Below are positions 52,485 to 62,166 of a DNA stretch of 64,000 nucleotides, piece by piece. The position numbers were made by a program, and so were the translations under genes. The notes under the pieces were generated by a model. That model did not search any database. It saw only the letters and a program-made list of their open reading frames with translations, and had not been told where the DNA came from. Source of the stretch: Streptomyces flaveolus (GTDB taxonomy: Bacteria; Actinomycetota; Actinomycetes; Streptomycetales; Streptomycetaceae); assembly GCF_014648815.1 (NCBI RefSeq), contig NZ_BMRV01000006.1:124001-188000 (forward strand), read 5' to 3'. The first letter of the stretch is position 1; each line of letters starts with the position of its first letter.

Positions 52485-54554
52485 ATGGGAAACACACACG
52501 AGGCTTCACGCATGTTCGACACCGTGCTCGTCGCCAACCGGGGTGAGATCGCCGTCCGTGTCATCCGGACGCTGCGCTCGCTGGGCGTGCGCTCGGTGGC
52601 GGTCTTCTCCGACGCCGACGCGGACGCCCGGCACGTGCGGGAGGCCGACACGGCGGTGCGGATCGGCCCGGCGCCCGCGGCGGAGAGCTATCTGTCCGTG
52701 GAGCGGCTGCTTCGGGCGGCGGCCCGCACGGGCGCGCAGGCCGTGCACCCGGGATACGGCTTCCTCGCCGAGAACGCCGGCTTCGCGCGGGCCTGCGAGG
52801 AGGCGGGGCTGGTCTTCATCGGGCCGTCCGCCGACGCCATCGCCCTGATGGGCGACAAGATCCGCGCCAAGGAGACGGTGAAGGCGGCCGGGGTGCCGGT
52901 GGTGCCCGGCTCCAGCGGCAGCGGCCTGACGGACGAGCAGCTCGCCGACGCGGCCCGCGAGATCGGGATGCCGGTGCTGCTGAAGCCGTCGGCCGGCGGT
53001 GGCGGCAAGGGCATGCGACTGGTGCGGGACGCCGCCGTGCTCGCCGACGAGATCGCCGCCGCCCGCCGCGAGGCCCGCGCCTCCTTCGGCGACGACACGC
53101 TCCTGGTGGAGCGGTGGATCGACCGGCCCCGGCACATCGAGATCCAGGTCCTCGCCGACGGCCACGGGAACGTCGTGCACCTGGGCGAGCGCGAGTGCTC
53201 GCTCCAGCGCCGGCACCAGAAGATCATCGAGGAGGCGCCGAGCGTCCTGCTCGACGAGGCCACGCGGGCCGCGATGGGCGAGGCGGCCGTGCAGGCCGCC
53301 CGCTCCTGCGGCTACCGGGGCGCGGGCACGGTGGAGTTCATCGTCCCGGGCGGTGACCCCTCGCAGTACTACTTCATGGAGATGAACACCCGCCTCCAGG
53401 TGGAGCACCCGGTGACCGAGCTGGCTGTATCCATTGGTGCGGCCGGCGCCGCGGGGGGCCTGGACCTGGTGGAGTGGCAGCTGCGGGTCGCGGCGGGCGA
53501 GCGGCTCGGGTTCGCTCAGGAGGACGTCCGGCTGACCGGGCACGCGATCGAGGCCCGGCTGTGCGCGGAAGACCCCTCGCGCGGCTTCCTCCCCTCCGGC
53601 GGCACCGTGCTGCGGCTCCACGAACCGCAGGGCGACGGCGTCCGCACCGACTCCGGGCTCAGCGAGGGCATCGAGGTCGGCAGCCTCTACGACCCGATGC
53701 TGTCCAAGGTGATCGCGTACGGTCCCGACCGCGCCACCGCGCTGCGCAAACTGCGGGCGGCCCTCGCGGACACGGTGACGCTCGGCGTGCAGACCAACGC
53801 CGGGTTCCTGCGCCGGCTCCTCGCGCACCCGGCGGTGGTGGCGGGGGAGCTGGACACCGGGCTGGTGGAGCGGGACGTGGACACGCTCGTCCCGGACGAG
53901 GTGCCGGCGGAGGTCTACGCGGCGGCGGCGCTGCTGCGCCAGGCATCGCTGACGCCGGCCGCGGACGCCACCGGCTGGTCGGACCCGTTCGACGCCGGGG
54001 ACGGCTGGCGGCTGGGCGGGGAGCGGGCGTGGACCGCGCACCACCTGCGGGTGCCGGGCCGCGAGCCCGTCACCGTGCGGGTGCGCAGCACACCGGACGG
54101 CGGCACCGAGCTGCTGACGGAGGGCGCGGACGGACCCCAGCCCGCGTCGCCGGTCACCCGGTCGGGCGACGGACACCGGTACGCGTTCCGGCTCGACGGC
54201 GTCACCCACACCTTCGCCGCGCTGCCGGACGGCACCTGGCTGGGCCGCGACGGCGACGCCTGGCAGGTGCGCGACCACGATCCGGTCGCCGCCTCCCTCA
54301 CCCGTGCCGCCCACGCGGGCGCCGACTCGCTCACCGCACCCATGCCGGGCACGGTGACGGTGGTGAAGGTCGCCGTCGGCGACGAGGTGACGGCCGGACA
54401 GAGCCTGCTGGTGGTGGAGGCGATGAAGATGGAGCACGTCATCTCCGCCCCGCACGCCGGCACCGTCACCGAGCTGGACGTGTCCCCCGGCACGACGGTC
54501 GCCATGGACCAGGTACTGGCGGTCATCGCACCGGCGGAGGAGGAGACGGCATGA
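52485..54554 (+). CDS. Acyl-CoA carboxylase alpha subunit (biotin carboxylase + BCCP)
   Basis: 689 residues. Residues 10-460 are biotin carboxylase: [20 protein letters not shown], the ATP loop [16 protein letters not shown], and [16 protein letters not shown]. The C terminus is a biotinyl domain with the acceptor lysine in [12 protein letters not shown] near residue 648. The ATG at 52485 has GAGGAGGGGACCC at good spacing; 52512 is an alternative. It carboxylates biotin for the preceding beta subunit. Its stop overlaps the next gene by 4 bases. Confidence 0.93.
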   Translation: MGNTHEASRMFDTVLVANRGEIAVRVIRTLRSLGVRSVAVFSDADADARHVREADTAVRIGPAPAAESYLSVERLLRAAARTGAQAVHPGYGFLAENAGFARACEEAGLVFIGPSADAIALMGDKIRAKETVKAAGVPVVPGSSGSGLTDEQLADAAREIGMPVLLKPSAGGGGKGMRLVRDAAVLADEIAAARREARASFGDDTLLVERWIDRPRHIEIQVLADGHGNVVHLGERECSLQRRHQKIIEEAPSVLLDEATRAAMGEAAVQAARSCGYRGAGTVEFIVPGGDPSQYYFMEMNTRLQVEHPVTELAVSIGAAGAAGGLDLVEWQLRVAAGERLGFAQEDVRLTGHAIEARLCAEDPSRGFLPSGGTVLRLHEPQGDGVRTDSGLSEGIEVGSLYDPMLSKVIAYGPDRATALRKLRAALADTVTLGVQTNAGFLRRLLAHPAVVAGELDTGLVERDVDTLVPDEVPAEVYAAAALLRQASLTPAADATGWSDPFDAGDGWRLGGERAWTAHHLRVPGREPVTVRVRSTPDGGTELLTEGADGPQPASPVTRSGDGHRYAFRLDGVTHTFAALPDGTWLGRDGDAWQVRDHDPVAASLTRAAHAGADSLTAPMPGTVTVVKVAVGDEVTAGQSLLVVEAMKMEHVISAPHAGTVTELDVSPGTTVAMDQVLAVIAPAEEETA

Positions 54555-55498
54555 ACGCCCCGGAACTGAACCTGCCCATGACCGTGCCCGCCGAGGGCCT
54601 GCCCGCGCGGGTCCGCATCCACGAGGTCGGCGCCCGGGACGGCCTGCAGAACGAGCAGGCGACCGTGCCGACGGAGGTGAAGGCGGAGTTCGTCCGCCGC
54701 CTGGCCGACGCGGGACTGACCACCATCGAGGCGACCAGCTTCGTGCACCCCAAGTGGGTGCCCCAGCTGGCCGACGCGGAGCGGCTGTTCCCGGCGGTGG
54801 CCGGACTGCCGGTCGACCTCCCGGTCCTGGTGCCCAACGAACGCGGCCTCGACCGCGCGCTGGCGCTCGGCGCCCGGCGGGTCGCGGTCTTCGCCAGCGC
54901 CACCGAGTCCTTCGCGAAGGCCAACCTCAACCGCACGGTGGACGAGGCGCTGGCGATGTTCGAGCCGGTGGTGAGCCGGGCGAAGGCGCAGGACGTCCAT
55001 GTGCGGGGCTATCTCTCGATGTGCTTCGGCGACCCGTGGGAGGGCGCCGTCCCGGTCCCGCAGGTGGTGAAGGTGTGCCGGGCCCTGCTGGACATGGGCT
55101 GCGACGAGCTGAGCCTGGGCGACACGATCGGCGTGGCGACGCCGGGTCACGTCGAGGCCCTGCTGCGCGAACTCACCGGGGCCGGCGTCCCGGTGGAGGC
55201 GCTCGGCGTCCACTTCCACGACACGTACGGCCAGGCCCTGTCCAACACCCTGGCCGCGCTGCGGCTCGGCGTCACCACGGTCGACGCCTCCGCGGGCGGG
55301 CTGGGCGGCTGCCCGTACGCCAAGTCCGCCACCGGCAACCTCGCCACCGAAGACCTCGTGTGGATGCTGCGCGGCCTCGGCATCGACACCGGGGTCGACC
55401 TCGGCCGCCTCGTCGCCACCAGCGCGTGGATGGCCTCCGAACTGGGCCGACCCAGCCCGTCCCGCACCGTACGAGCCCTCTCCCACCAGGAGCAGTGA
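54551..55498 (+). CDS. Hydroxymethylglutaryl-CoA lyase
   Basis: 315 residues. HMG-CoA lyase splits HMG-CoA to acetyl-CoA and acetoacetate, the last step of leucine breakdown. [20 protein letters not shown] is the substrate and metal-binding start, [20 protein letters not shown] carries metal ligands, and [20 protein letters not shown] is the family signature with the catalytic cysteine. The ATG overlaps the carboxylase stop (ATGA). The next gene begins 6 bases after its stop. Confidence 0.94.
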   Translation: MNAPELNLPMTVPAEGLPARVRIHEVGARDGLQNEQATVPTEVKAEFVRRLADAGLTTIEATSFVHPKWVPQLADAERLFPAVAGLPVDLPVLVPNERGLDRALALGARRVAVFASATESFAKANLNRTVDEALAMFEPVVSRAKAQDVHVRGYLSMCFGDPWEGAVPVPQVVKVCRALLDMGCDELSLGDTIGVATPGHVEALLRELTGAGVPVEALGVHFHDTYGQALSNTLAALRLGVTTVDASAGGLGGCPYAKSATGNLATEDLVWMLRGLGIDTGVDLGRLVATSAWMASELGRPSPSRTVRALSHQEQ

Positions 55499-55504
55499 AC
55501 GACC

Positions 55505-56665
55505 ATGGACCACAAGCTCTCCCCCGAACTGGAAGAACTCCGCCGTACGGTCGAGGAGTTCGCCCACGACGTCGTGGCACCCAAGATCGGCGACTTCTAC
55601 GAGCGGCACGAGTTCCCGTACGAGATCGTCCGGGAGATGGGCCGTATGGGCCTGTTCGGCCTGCCGTTCCCCGAGGAGTACGGCGGCATGGGCGGCGACT
55701 ACCTGGCCCTCGGCATCGCCCTGGAGGAGCTGGCCCGGGTCGACTCGTCGGTGGCCATCACGCTGGAGGCGGGTGTCTCGCTGGGCGCGATGCCGATCCA
55801 CCTGTTCGGCACCGAGGAGCAGAAGCGGACCTGGCTCCCTGGGCTGTGCTCGGGCGAGATCCTCGGCGCCTTCGGCCTGACCGAGCCCGACGGCGGTTCG
55901 GACGCGGGCGCGACGCGGACGACGGCCCGCCTGGACGCGGAGACGAACGAGTGGGTGATCAACGGCACCAAGTGCTTCATCACCAACTCGGGCACGGACA
56001 TCACGGGTCTGGTGACCGTCACGGCGGTCACCGGCCGCAAGCCCGACGGCCGCCCGCTCATCTCGGCGATCATCGTCCCGTCCGGCACCCCGGGCTTCAC
56101 GGTGGCCGCTCCTTACTCGAAGGTCGGCTGGAACGCGTCGGACACCCGCGAGCTGTCCTTCTCGGACGTCCGGGTGCCGGCGGAGAACCTGCTGGGCGAA
56201 CAGGGGCGCGGCTACGCCCAGTTCCTGCGCATCCTGGACGAGGGCCGGATCGCCATCGCCGCGCTGGGCACGGGTCTCGCGCAGGGCTGCGTGGACGAGT
56301 CGGTCGCCTACGCGAAGGAACGTCACGCCTTCGGCAAGCCGATCGGCGCCAACCAGGCGATCCAGTTCAAGATCGCCGACATGGAGATGAAGGCCCACAC
56401 GTCCCGACTCGCCTGGCGGGACGCGGCCTCCCGGCTGGTGTCGGGCGAGCCGTTCAAGAAGGAGGCGGCGCTGGCGAAGCTGTACTCGTCGACGGTCGCG
56501 GTGGACAACGCCCGGGACGCCACCCAGATCCACGGCGGCTACGGCTTCATGAACGAGTACCCGGTGGCCCGCATGTGGCGGGACGCCAAGATCCTGGAGA
56601 TCGGCGAGGGCACGAGCGAGGTCCAGCGGATGCTGATCGCCCGGGAGTTGGGCCTGGTGAGCTGA
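55505..56665 (+). CDS. acdH: Acyl-CoA dehydrogenase for branched-chain acyl-CoA
   Basis: 386 residues. Signature segments are ILGAFGLTEPDGGSDAGATR and QIHGGYGFMNEYPVARMWRD, then EIGEGTSEVQRMLIARELG with the catalytic region. The short-chain/isovaleryl type is supported by its place as last gene in the carboxylase-lyase operon. In S. coelicolor the acyl-CoA dehydrogenase AcdH, involved in valine and leucine catabolism, is at this locus as I recall. Start ATG lies 6 bases after the lyase stop. Confidence 0.9.
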   Translation: MDHKLSPELEELRRTVEEFAHDVVAPKIGDFYERHEFPYEIVREMGRMGLFGLPFPEEYGGMGGDYLALGIALEELARVDSSVAITLEAGVSLGAMPIHLFGTEEQKRTWLPGLCSGEILGAFGLTEPDGGSDAGATRTTARLDAETNEWVINGTKCFITNSGTDITGLVTVTAVTGRKPDGRPLISAIIVPSGTPGFTVAAPYSKVGWNASDTRELSFSDVRVPAENLLGEQGRGYAQFLRILDEGRIAIAALGTGLAQGCVDESVAYAKERHAFGKPIGANQAIQFKIADMEMKAHTSRLAWRDAASRLVSGEPFKKEAALAKLYSSTVAVDNARDATQIHGGYGFMNEYPVARMWRDAKILEIGEGTSEVQRMLIARELGLVS

Positions 56666-56717
56666 GGTCACGGGCCGCCCGGACGGGGTGGGGCGCACCC
56701 GGCCACTGGACAAGATC

Positions 56718-56736
56718 TGAGGTTAGGCTAACCTAT
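56718..56736. promoter_or_regulatory. Iron box before desE
   Basis: TGAGGTTAGGCTAACCTAT, 17 of 19 bases matching the DmdR/IdeR consensus TTAGGTTAGGCTAACCTAA, 51 bases before the desE ATG. Iron-loaded DmdR1 should repress here. Confidence 0.88.
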
Positions 56737-56786
56737 CCTCGAATTGTCCGGCGGACGTTCCGCCCCGTTCGAAAGCGGCCCACACC

Positions 56787-57833
56787 ATGTCCAACGCCAG
56801 AGCTGCCCACCTGACCCGTCGCGGAATCCTCGCCGCCGGCGGCGCCCTCGGCCTCGGTGCCGTGCTCGCCGCCTGTGGGGACGACGACGCGAAGAACGGC
56901 GGCTCGGCCGAGCAGACGGGCGCCGCCAAGGCCGGCCCCTGGACCTTCAAGGACGACCGCGGCACCACCGTGAAGCTGGACAAGGTCCCGACGAACATCG
57001 TCGCCTTCACCGGCGTCGCCGCCGCGCTGTGGGACTACGGCGTCCAGGTCAAGGGCGTCTTCGGCCCCACCACCACCAAGGACGGCAAGCCCGACGTCCA
57101 GGCCGGCGACATGGACGTCAGCAAGGTCACCGTCCTCGGCAACGAGTGGGGCAAGCTCGACGTCGAGAAGTACGTGGGCCTCCAGCCCGAGTTGCTCGCC
57201 AGCACGACGTTCGACACCGCGGGCACCCTCTGGTCGGTCCCCGAGGAGTCCAAGGACAAGATCGCCAAGCTGGCGCCCAGCGTGGCCGTCTCGGTCTTCG
57301 ACCGCCAGCTCACCCAGCCGCTCCAGCGCATGTGGGAGCTGGCCGAGTCGCTCGGCGCGGACATGAAGGCGAAGAAGGTCACCGACGCCAAGGCGGCCTT
57401 CGACAAGGCGGCGGCCCGGCTGCGCGCCGCCGCCAAGGCCAAGCCCGAGATCAAGGTGCTGGCCGGCTCCGCGAGCCCCGAGCTGTTCTACGTCTCCGGC
57501 ACCAACCTGTCCGTCGACCTGGAGTACTTCAAGGCCCTCGGCGTGAACTTCGTCGAGCCCTCCGAGGAGGCCAAGAAGGCGACCGGCGGCTGGTTCGAGA
57601 GCCTGAGCTGGGAGAACGTCGACAAGTACCCGGCCGACGTCATCATCATGGACGACCGGTCCTCGACCATCCAGCCCGCCGACATCACCGAGGGCACCTG
57701 GAAGCAGCTCCCCGCGGTCAAGGCCGGCCAGGTCATCGCCCGTTCCCCCGAGCCGATCCTGTCCTACGACAAGTGCACGCCGCTGCTCGACAACCTCGCC
57801 GAGGCCATCGAGAACGCGAAGAAGGTCAGCTGA
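56787..57833 (+). CDS. desE: Ferrioxamine-binding lipoprotein
   Basis: 348 residues. The signal region has both a twin-arginine pattern (TRRGILAAGGALG) and a lipobox LAAC, so it is a lipid-anchored binding protein. The Fe-siderophore binding fold (FecB/TroA type) follows: DDRGTTVKLDKVPTNIVAFT, then the long backbone helix and KYPADVIIMDDRSSTI. It captures ferrioxamine for import. No permease or ATPase gene is adjacent, so those must be elsewhere. It is preceded by an iron box and followed 31 bases later by desF. Confidence 0.93.
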   Translation: MSNARAAHLTRRGILAAGGALGLGAVLAACGDDDAKNGGSAEQTGAAKAGPWTFKDDRGTTVKLDKVPTNIVAFTGVAAALWDYGVQVKGVFGPTTTKDGKPDVQAGDMDVSKVTVLGNEWGKLDVEKYVGLQPELLASTTFDTAGTLWSVPEESKDKIAKLAPSVAVSVFDRQLTQPLQRMWELAESLGADMKAKKVTDAKAAFDKAAARLRAAAKAKPEIKVLAGSASPELFYVSGTNLSVDLEYFKALGVNFVEPSEEAKKATGGWFESLSWENVDKYPADVIIMDDRSSTIQPADITEGTWKQLPAVKAGQVIARSPEPILSYDKCTPLLDNLAEAIENAKKVS

Positions 57834-57864
57834 CCCCGTCCGCCCCGACTCGCAGGAGCCATCC

Positions 57865-58728
57865 GTGACGACTGCCGTAGCCGCCCCGTTCCGTTTCTTC
57901 TCCCTCCAGGTCGTACGGACGAGGCGGCTCGGCCCGTCTCTGACCCGGGTCACCTTCGCCGGGCCCGACCTCGCCGGCTTCCGCTCCGACGGACGCGACC
58001 AGTCCCTGTCGCTGTTCCTGCCGCACCCCGGCCAGGCGGAGCCCGCGGTTCCCGTCGAGCTGGGGGACGGATGGTGGCAGGCGTGGCGTGAACTCCCCGA
58101 CGACGTGCGGGCGGTGATGCGCTCGTACACCCTGCGGGACCTGCGCCGCGACGCCTTCGGCAACACCGACGAGATCGACATCGACTTCGTCCTGCACGGT
58201 GTCGGGCCGGGGGCCGTCGTGCAGGCGGGCCCCGCCTCCCGCTGGGCCGCCCGCGCCGCCGCCGGCGACCGCGTCCTGCTGCTGGGCCCGGCGGTCGCCG
58301 ACAACCGGGCGATCCGCTTCCGGCCGCCCGAGGACACCGACCTGGTGGTCGTCTGGGGCGACGAGACCGCACTCCCCGCCGCCTCGGCCGTCGTCGAGTC
58401 CCTGCCGGCCGGCACCCGCGCCCGCGTGTGGCTGGAGGTGCCGCACGCCGCGGACGTGCAGGAGCTGACGACCGCGGCGGACGCCGAGATCACCTGGCTG
58501 GTCCGGGACGAGGCCGAGGACCCGGCCGGCCTCGCCCTCGCCGCGCTTCGCGCGGCCCCGCTGCCGTCCGCCCGGCACCCGTACGTCTGGATCGCCGGCG
58601 AGTCCGGCTGCGTCAAGCGGTTGCGCCGTCACTTCGTGGGCGAGCGCGGCATCGACCGGCGCCGCGTCACCTTCGTCGGTTACTGGCGACAGGGACTGAC
58701 GGAGGAACAGCTCCGCGAACAGGGCTGA
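57865..58728 (+). CDS. desF: Siderophore-interacting protein (ferric reductase)
   Basis: 287 residues of the SIP/ViuB family. FAD-binding segments are SLTRVTFAGPDLAGFRSDGR and MRSYTLRDLRRDAF (the RxYTxR motif); the C-terminal domain includes VVVWGDETALPAASAVVESL, HPYVWIAGESGCVKRLRRHF and VTFVGYWRQGLTEEQLREQG. It reduces Fe(III)-siderophore in the cytoplasm to release iron. Cotranscribed with desE behind the same iron box. A 180-base gap to desA holds a second iron box. Confidence 0.92.
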   Translation: MTTAVAAPFRFFSLQVVRTRRLGPSLTRVTFAGPDLAGFRSDGRDQSLSLFLPHPGQAEPAVPVELGDGWWQAWRELPDDVRAVMRSYTLRDLRRDAFGNTDEIDIDFVLHGVGPGAVVQAGPASRWAARAAAGDRVLLLGPAVADNRAIRFRPPEDTDLVVVWGDETALPAASAVVESLPAGTRARVWLEVPHAADVQELTTAADAEITWLVRDEAEDPAGLALAALRAAPLPSARHPYVWIAGESGCVKRLRRHFVGERGIDRRRVTFVGYWRQGLTEEQLREQG

Positions 58729-58784
58729 GGGCCGGAACCCACCACACCTCAACTCACCGTCCGTGACGGGCGAATGAGGCGTGA

Positions 58785-58798
58785 GTGACGGCCGTCAC
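58785..58798. promoter_or_regulatory. GTGACGGCCGTCAC palindrome upstream of the desA iron box
   Basis: A perfect 14-bp palindrome 29 bases before the iron box. It could be an additional operator for desABCD or part of the desEF transcript end. Binding protein unknown. Confidence 0.4.
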
Positions 58799-58826
58799 GC
58801 CGAGGCATGCGTTTAGGCGCAGTTAA

Positions 58827-58845
58827 TTAGGTTAGGCTAACCTAA
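58827..58845. promoter_or_regulatory. Iron box before desA
   Basis: TTAGGTTAGGCTAACCTAA, a perfect match to the 19-bp DmdR/IdeR iron box, 64 bases before the desA ATG. It should give tight iron repression of the biosynthetic operon. Confidence 0.95.
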
Positions 58846-58908
58846 GTTCGAAGCCCGGGCTCCGCCCTTCCCCGTCCCTCTCGGACCGTCCCACCGGAGG
58901 ACCCCCAC

Positions 58909-60351
58909 ATGCGCTCGCACCTGCTCAACGACACCACCGCGGAGCAGTACCGCCACTCCGTGACCCAAGGAGTCGAGCGGGTGGCCGCCAAACTCGCCGC
59001 CACCGACCGGCCGTTCACCGGCGTCACGGTCGACGCCCTCGCCCCCCGCATCGACGGGATCGACCTCGACCGGCCGCTGCACGACACGGCCGCGGTCCTC
59101 GACGAGCTGGAGGACGTCTACCTCCGCGACGCCGTCTACTTCCACCACCCCCGCTACCTGGCCCACCTCAACTGCCCGGTCGTCATCCCCGCCGTGGTCG
59201 CCGAGGCGGTGCTGACCGCCGTCAACTCCTCCCTCGACACCTGGGACCAGTCGGCCGGCGGCACCCTCATCGAGCGGAAACTGATCGACTGGACGACCGC
59301 CCGCATCGGTCTCGGCCCCGCGGCCGACGGCGTGTTCACCTCCGGCGGCACCCAGTCCAACCTCCAGGCGCTGCTGCTGGCCCGCGAGGAGGCCAAGACC
59401 GACGAGCTCGCGAAACTGCGCATCTTCGCCTCCGAGGTCAGCCACTTCAGCGTGCAGAAGTCGGCGAAACTGCTCGGCCTCGGCCCCGACGCCGTCGTCG
59501 CGGTCCCCGTCGACCACGACAAGCGCCTCCAGACGGTCGCCCTCGCCCGCGAGCTGGAGCGCTGCGCCGCCGACGGCCTCGTCCCCATGGCCGTAGTCGC
59601 CACCGCCGGCACCACCGACTTCGGCTCCATCGACCCGCTGCCGGAGATCGCCGCGCTGTGCGGCCAGTACGGGGTGTGGATGCACGTGGACGCCGCCTAC
59701 GGCTGCGGACTGCTCGCCTCCCTGAAGTACCGGGACCGGCTGACCGGCATCGAGCTGGCCGACTCGGTCACCGTCGACTACCACAAGTCCTTCTTCCAGC
59801 CGGTGAGTTCGTCCGCCCTGCTGGTCCGGGACGCGGCCACCCTGCGCCACGCCACCTACCACGCGGAGTACCTCAACCCGCGCCGCATGGTGCGCGAGCG
59901 CATCCCCAACCAGGTCGACAAGTCCCTCCAGACCACCCGCCGCTTCGACGCCCTCAAGCTGTGGATGACGCTGCGCGTGATGGGCGCCGACGGCATCGGC
60001 GAGCTCTTCGACGAGGTCTGCGACCTCGCCGCCGAGGGCTGGCAGCTGCTCGCCGCCGACCCGCGCTTCGACGTGGTCGTCGAGCCGAGCCTGTCCACGC
60101 TGGTCTTCCGCTACATCCCGGCCGCCGTCACCGAGCCCGCCGAGATCGACCGCGCCAACCTGTACGCCCGCAAGGCCCTGTTCGCCTCCGGCGACGCGGT
60201 GGTCGCGGGCACCAAGGTGGCCGGCCGCCACTACCTGAAGTTCACCCTGCTGAACCCCGAGACGACCACGGCCGACATCGCCGCCGTCCTCGACCTGATC
60301 GCCGGCCACGCCGAGCAGTACCTGGGAGAGTCCCTTGACCGCGCTTCCTGA
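58909..60351 (+). CDS. desA: PLP-dependent L-lysine decarboxylase
   Basis: 480 residues, group II decarboxylase fold. It converts lysine to cadaverine, the first step to desferrioxamine. The PLP lysine is K293 in [20 protein letters not shown], and the cofactor region [20 protein letters not shown] and [16 protein letters not shown] precede it. GGAGG precedes the ATG. It is the first gene of desABCD, directly downstream of a perfect iron box. Its 3' end overlaps the desB start by 17 bases. Confidence 0.96.
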   Translation: MRSHLLNDTTAEQYRHSVTQGVERVAAKLAATDRPFTGVTVDALAPRIDGIDLDRPLHDTAAVLDELEDVYLRDAVYFHHPRYLAHLNCPVVIPAVVAEAVLTAVNSSLDTWDQSAGGTLIERKLIDWTTARIGLGPAADGVFTSGGTQSNLQALLLAREEAKTDELAKLRIFASEVSHFSVQKSAKLLGLGPDAVVAVPVDHDKRLQTVALARELERCAADGLVPMAVVATAGTTDFGSIDPLPEIAALCGQYGVWMHVDAAYGCGLLASLKYRDRLTGIELADSVTVDYHKSFFQPVSSSALLVRDAATLRHATYHAEYLNPRRMVRERIPNQVDKSLQTTRRFDALKLWMTLRVMGADGIGELFDEVCDLAAEGWQLLAADPRFDVVVEPSLSTLVFRYIPAAVTEPAEIDRANLYARKALFASGDAVVAGTKVAGRHYLKFTLLNPETTTADIAAVLDLIAGHAEQYLGESLDRAS

Positions 60352-61618
60352 AGCCAGTGCCCCGTACGACTTCGTGGGGATCGGCCTCGGCCCCTTCAAC
60401 CTCGGCCTCGCCTGCCTCACCGAGCCCATCGCCGAGCTGAACGGCGTCTTCCTGGAGTCCAAGCCCGACTTCGAGTGGCACGCCGGCATGTTCCTGGACG
60501 GCGCCCACCTCCAGACCCCGTTCATGTCGGACCTGGTCACCCTCGCCGACCCGACGTCCCCGTACTCCTTCCTCAACTACCTGAAGGAGAAGGGCCGGCT
60601 GTACTCGTTCTACATCCGCGAGAACTTCTACCCGCTGCGCGTCGAGTACGACGACTACTGCCGCTGGGCCGCGAACAAGCTGAGCAGCGTCCGCTTCTCC
60701 ACGACGGTCACGGAGGTGACGTACGACGAGGCGGACGAGCTGTACGTGGTCGCCACCACGTCCGGCGACACCTACCGCGCCCGCCGTCTCGTCCTCGGCA
60801 CCGGAACCCCGCCGCACATCCCGGACGCCTGCCGCGGGCTGGCCGGCGACTTCCTGCACAACTCCCGCTACGTCCAGCACAAGGCGGAGCTGCAGAAGAA
60901 GAAGTCGATCACGCTGGTCGGCAGCGGCCAGTCCGCCGCCGAGATCTACTACGACCTGCTCAGCGAGATCGACGTCCACGGCTACCAGCTGAACTGGGTG
61001 ACGCGCTCCCCGCGCTTCTTCCCCCTGGAGTACACCAAGCTCACGCTGGAGATGACCTCCCCGGAGTACGTGGACTACTACCACGCGCTGCCCGAGACGA
61101 CCCGCTACCGCCTCACGGCCGAGCAGAAGGGGCTGTTCAAGGGCATCGACGGCGACCTGATCAACGAGATATTCGACCTGCTGTACCAGAAGAGACTCGG
61201 CGGTCCCGTCCCCACCCGGCTGCTCACCAACTCGGCGCTGACCAGCGCCCGGTACGCCGACGGCACGTACACGCTCGGCTTCCGCCAGGAGGAACAGGGC
61301 AAGGACTTCGAGATCGGCTCGGACGGCCTGATCCTGGCCACCGGCTACAAGTACACCGAGCCGGAGTTCCTCAAGCCGGTCCGCGACCGGCTGCGCCACG
61401 ACTCGCAGGGCAACTTCGACGTCGCCCGCAACTACGCCGTCGACATCACGGGCCAGGGTGTGTTCCTGCAGAACGCGGGTGTCCACACCCACAGCATCAC
61501 GAGCCCCGATCTGGGCATGGGTGCCTATCGCAACAGCTACATCATCCGAGAGCTGCTCGGTGGCACCGAGTACTACCCGGTCGAGAAGACCATCGCGTTC
61601 CAGGAGTTCGCCGTATGA
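60335..61618 (+). CDS. desB: Cadaverine N-monooxygenase
   Basis: 427 residues. A flavin N-hydroxylating monooxygenase that makes N-hydroxycadaverine. FAD-binding [20 protein letters not shown] at the start, the NADPH motif [17 protein letters not shown], and the C-terminal [20 protein letters not shown] are present. The start is TTG at 60335, with GGGAG before it, lying 17 bases inside desA; this unusual start is supported by [19 protein letters not shown] matching family N termini. Confidence 0.95.
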   Translation: MTALPEASAPYDFVGIGLGPFNLGLACLTEPIAELNGVFLESKPDFEWHAGMFLDGAHLQTPFMSDLVTLADPTSPYSFLNYLKEKGRLYSFYIRENFYPLRVEYDDYCRWAANKLSSVRFSTTVTEVTYDEADELYVVATTSGDTYRARRLVLGTGTPPHIPDACRGLAGDFLHNSRYVQHKAELQKKKSITLVGSGQSAAEIYYDLLSEIDVHGYQLNWVTRSPRFFPLEYTKLTLEMTSPEYVDYYHALPETTRYRLTAEQKGLFKGIDGDLINEIFDLLYQKRLGGPVPTRLLTNSALTSARYADGTYTLGFRQEEQGKDFEIGSDGLILATGYKYTEPEFLKPVRDRLRHDSQGNFDVARNYAVDITGQGVFLQNAGVHTHSITSPDLGMGAYRNSYIIRELLGGTEYYPVEKTIAFQEFAV

Positions 61619-62166
61619 GCACCCCCACCGCCGCGACGATCGGCGACCTCACCCTGCGTCCCCTCGACCCGCTGAAGGACGCCGTCCTGCTGCACAGCTG
61701 GGTCACCCACCCGAAGTCGGCTTTCTGGATGATGCAGGACGCCACGCTGGTGGACGTCGAGCGCGCCTACATGGAGATAGCCGCCGACGAGCACCACCAC
61801 GCCTACCTCGGCCTGCACGACGGCGTCCCCGCCTTCCTGATGGAGAAGTACGACCCGGCCCACCGCGAGCTGACCGGCCTGTACGAGCCCGAGCCCGGCG
61901 ACGTCGGCATGCACTTCCTGGTCGCCCCCACCGACCGGCCCGTGCACGGCTTCACCCGCGCCGTGATCACCGCCGTGATGACCGAGCTGTTCGCCGACCC
62001 GGCCACCGCCCGCGTCGTCGTCGAGCCGGACGTCGGCAACAAGGCCGTCCACGCCCTGAACGCGGCCGTCGGATTCGTGCCCGACCGCGAGATCCAGAAG
62101 CCGGAGAAGAAGGCGCTGCTGAGCTTCTGCACCCGCGAGCAGTTCGAGAAGGCGGTGTCCGCATGA
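61615..62166 (+). CDS. desC: N-hydroxycadaverine acyltransferase
   Basis: 183 residues, the IucB/RhbD-type GNAT fold. It acylates N-hydroxycadaverine with succinyl-CoA or acetyl-CoA to give the hydroxamate building blocks. Typical stretches are [20 protein letters not shown] and [20 protein letters not shown] with the acetyl-CoA region. The ATG overlaps the desB stop (ATGA), and its own stop overlaps desD the same way, so the genes are translationally coupled. Confidence 0.94.
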   Translation: MSTPTAATIGDLTLRPLDPLKDAVLLHSWVTHPKSAFWMMQDATLVDVERAYMEIAADEHHHAYLGLHDGVPAFLMEKYDPAHRELTGLYEPEPGDVGMHFLVAPTDRPVHGFTRAVITAVMTELFADPATARVVVEPDVGNKAVHALNAAVGFVPDREIQKPEKKALLSFCTREQFEKAVSA

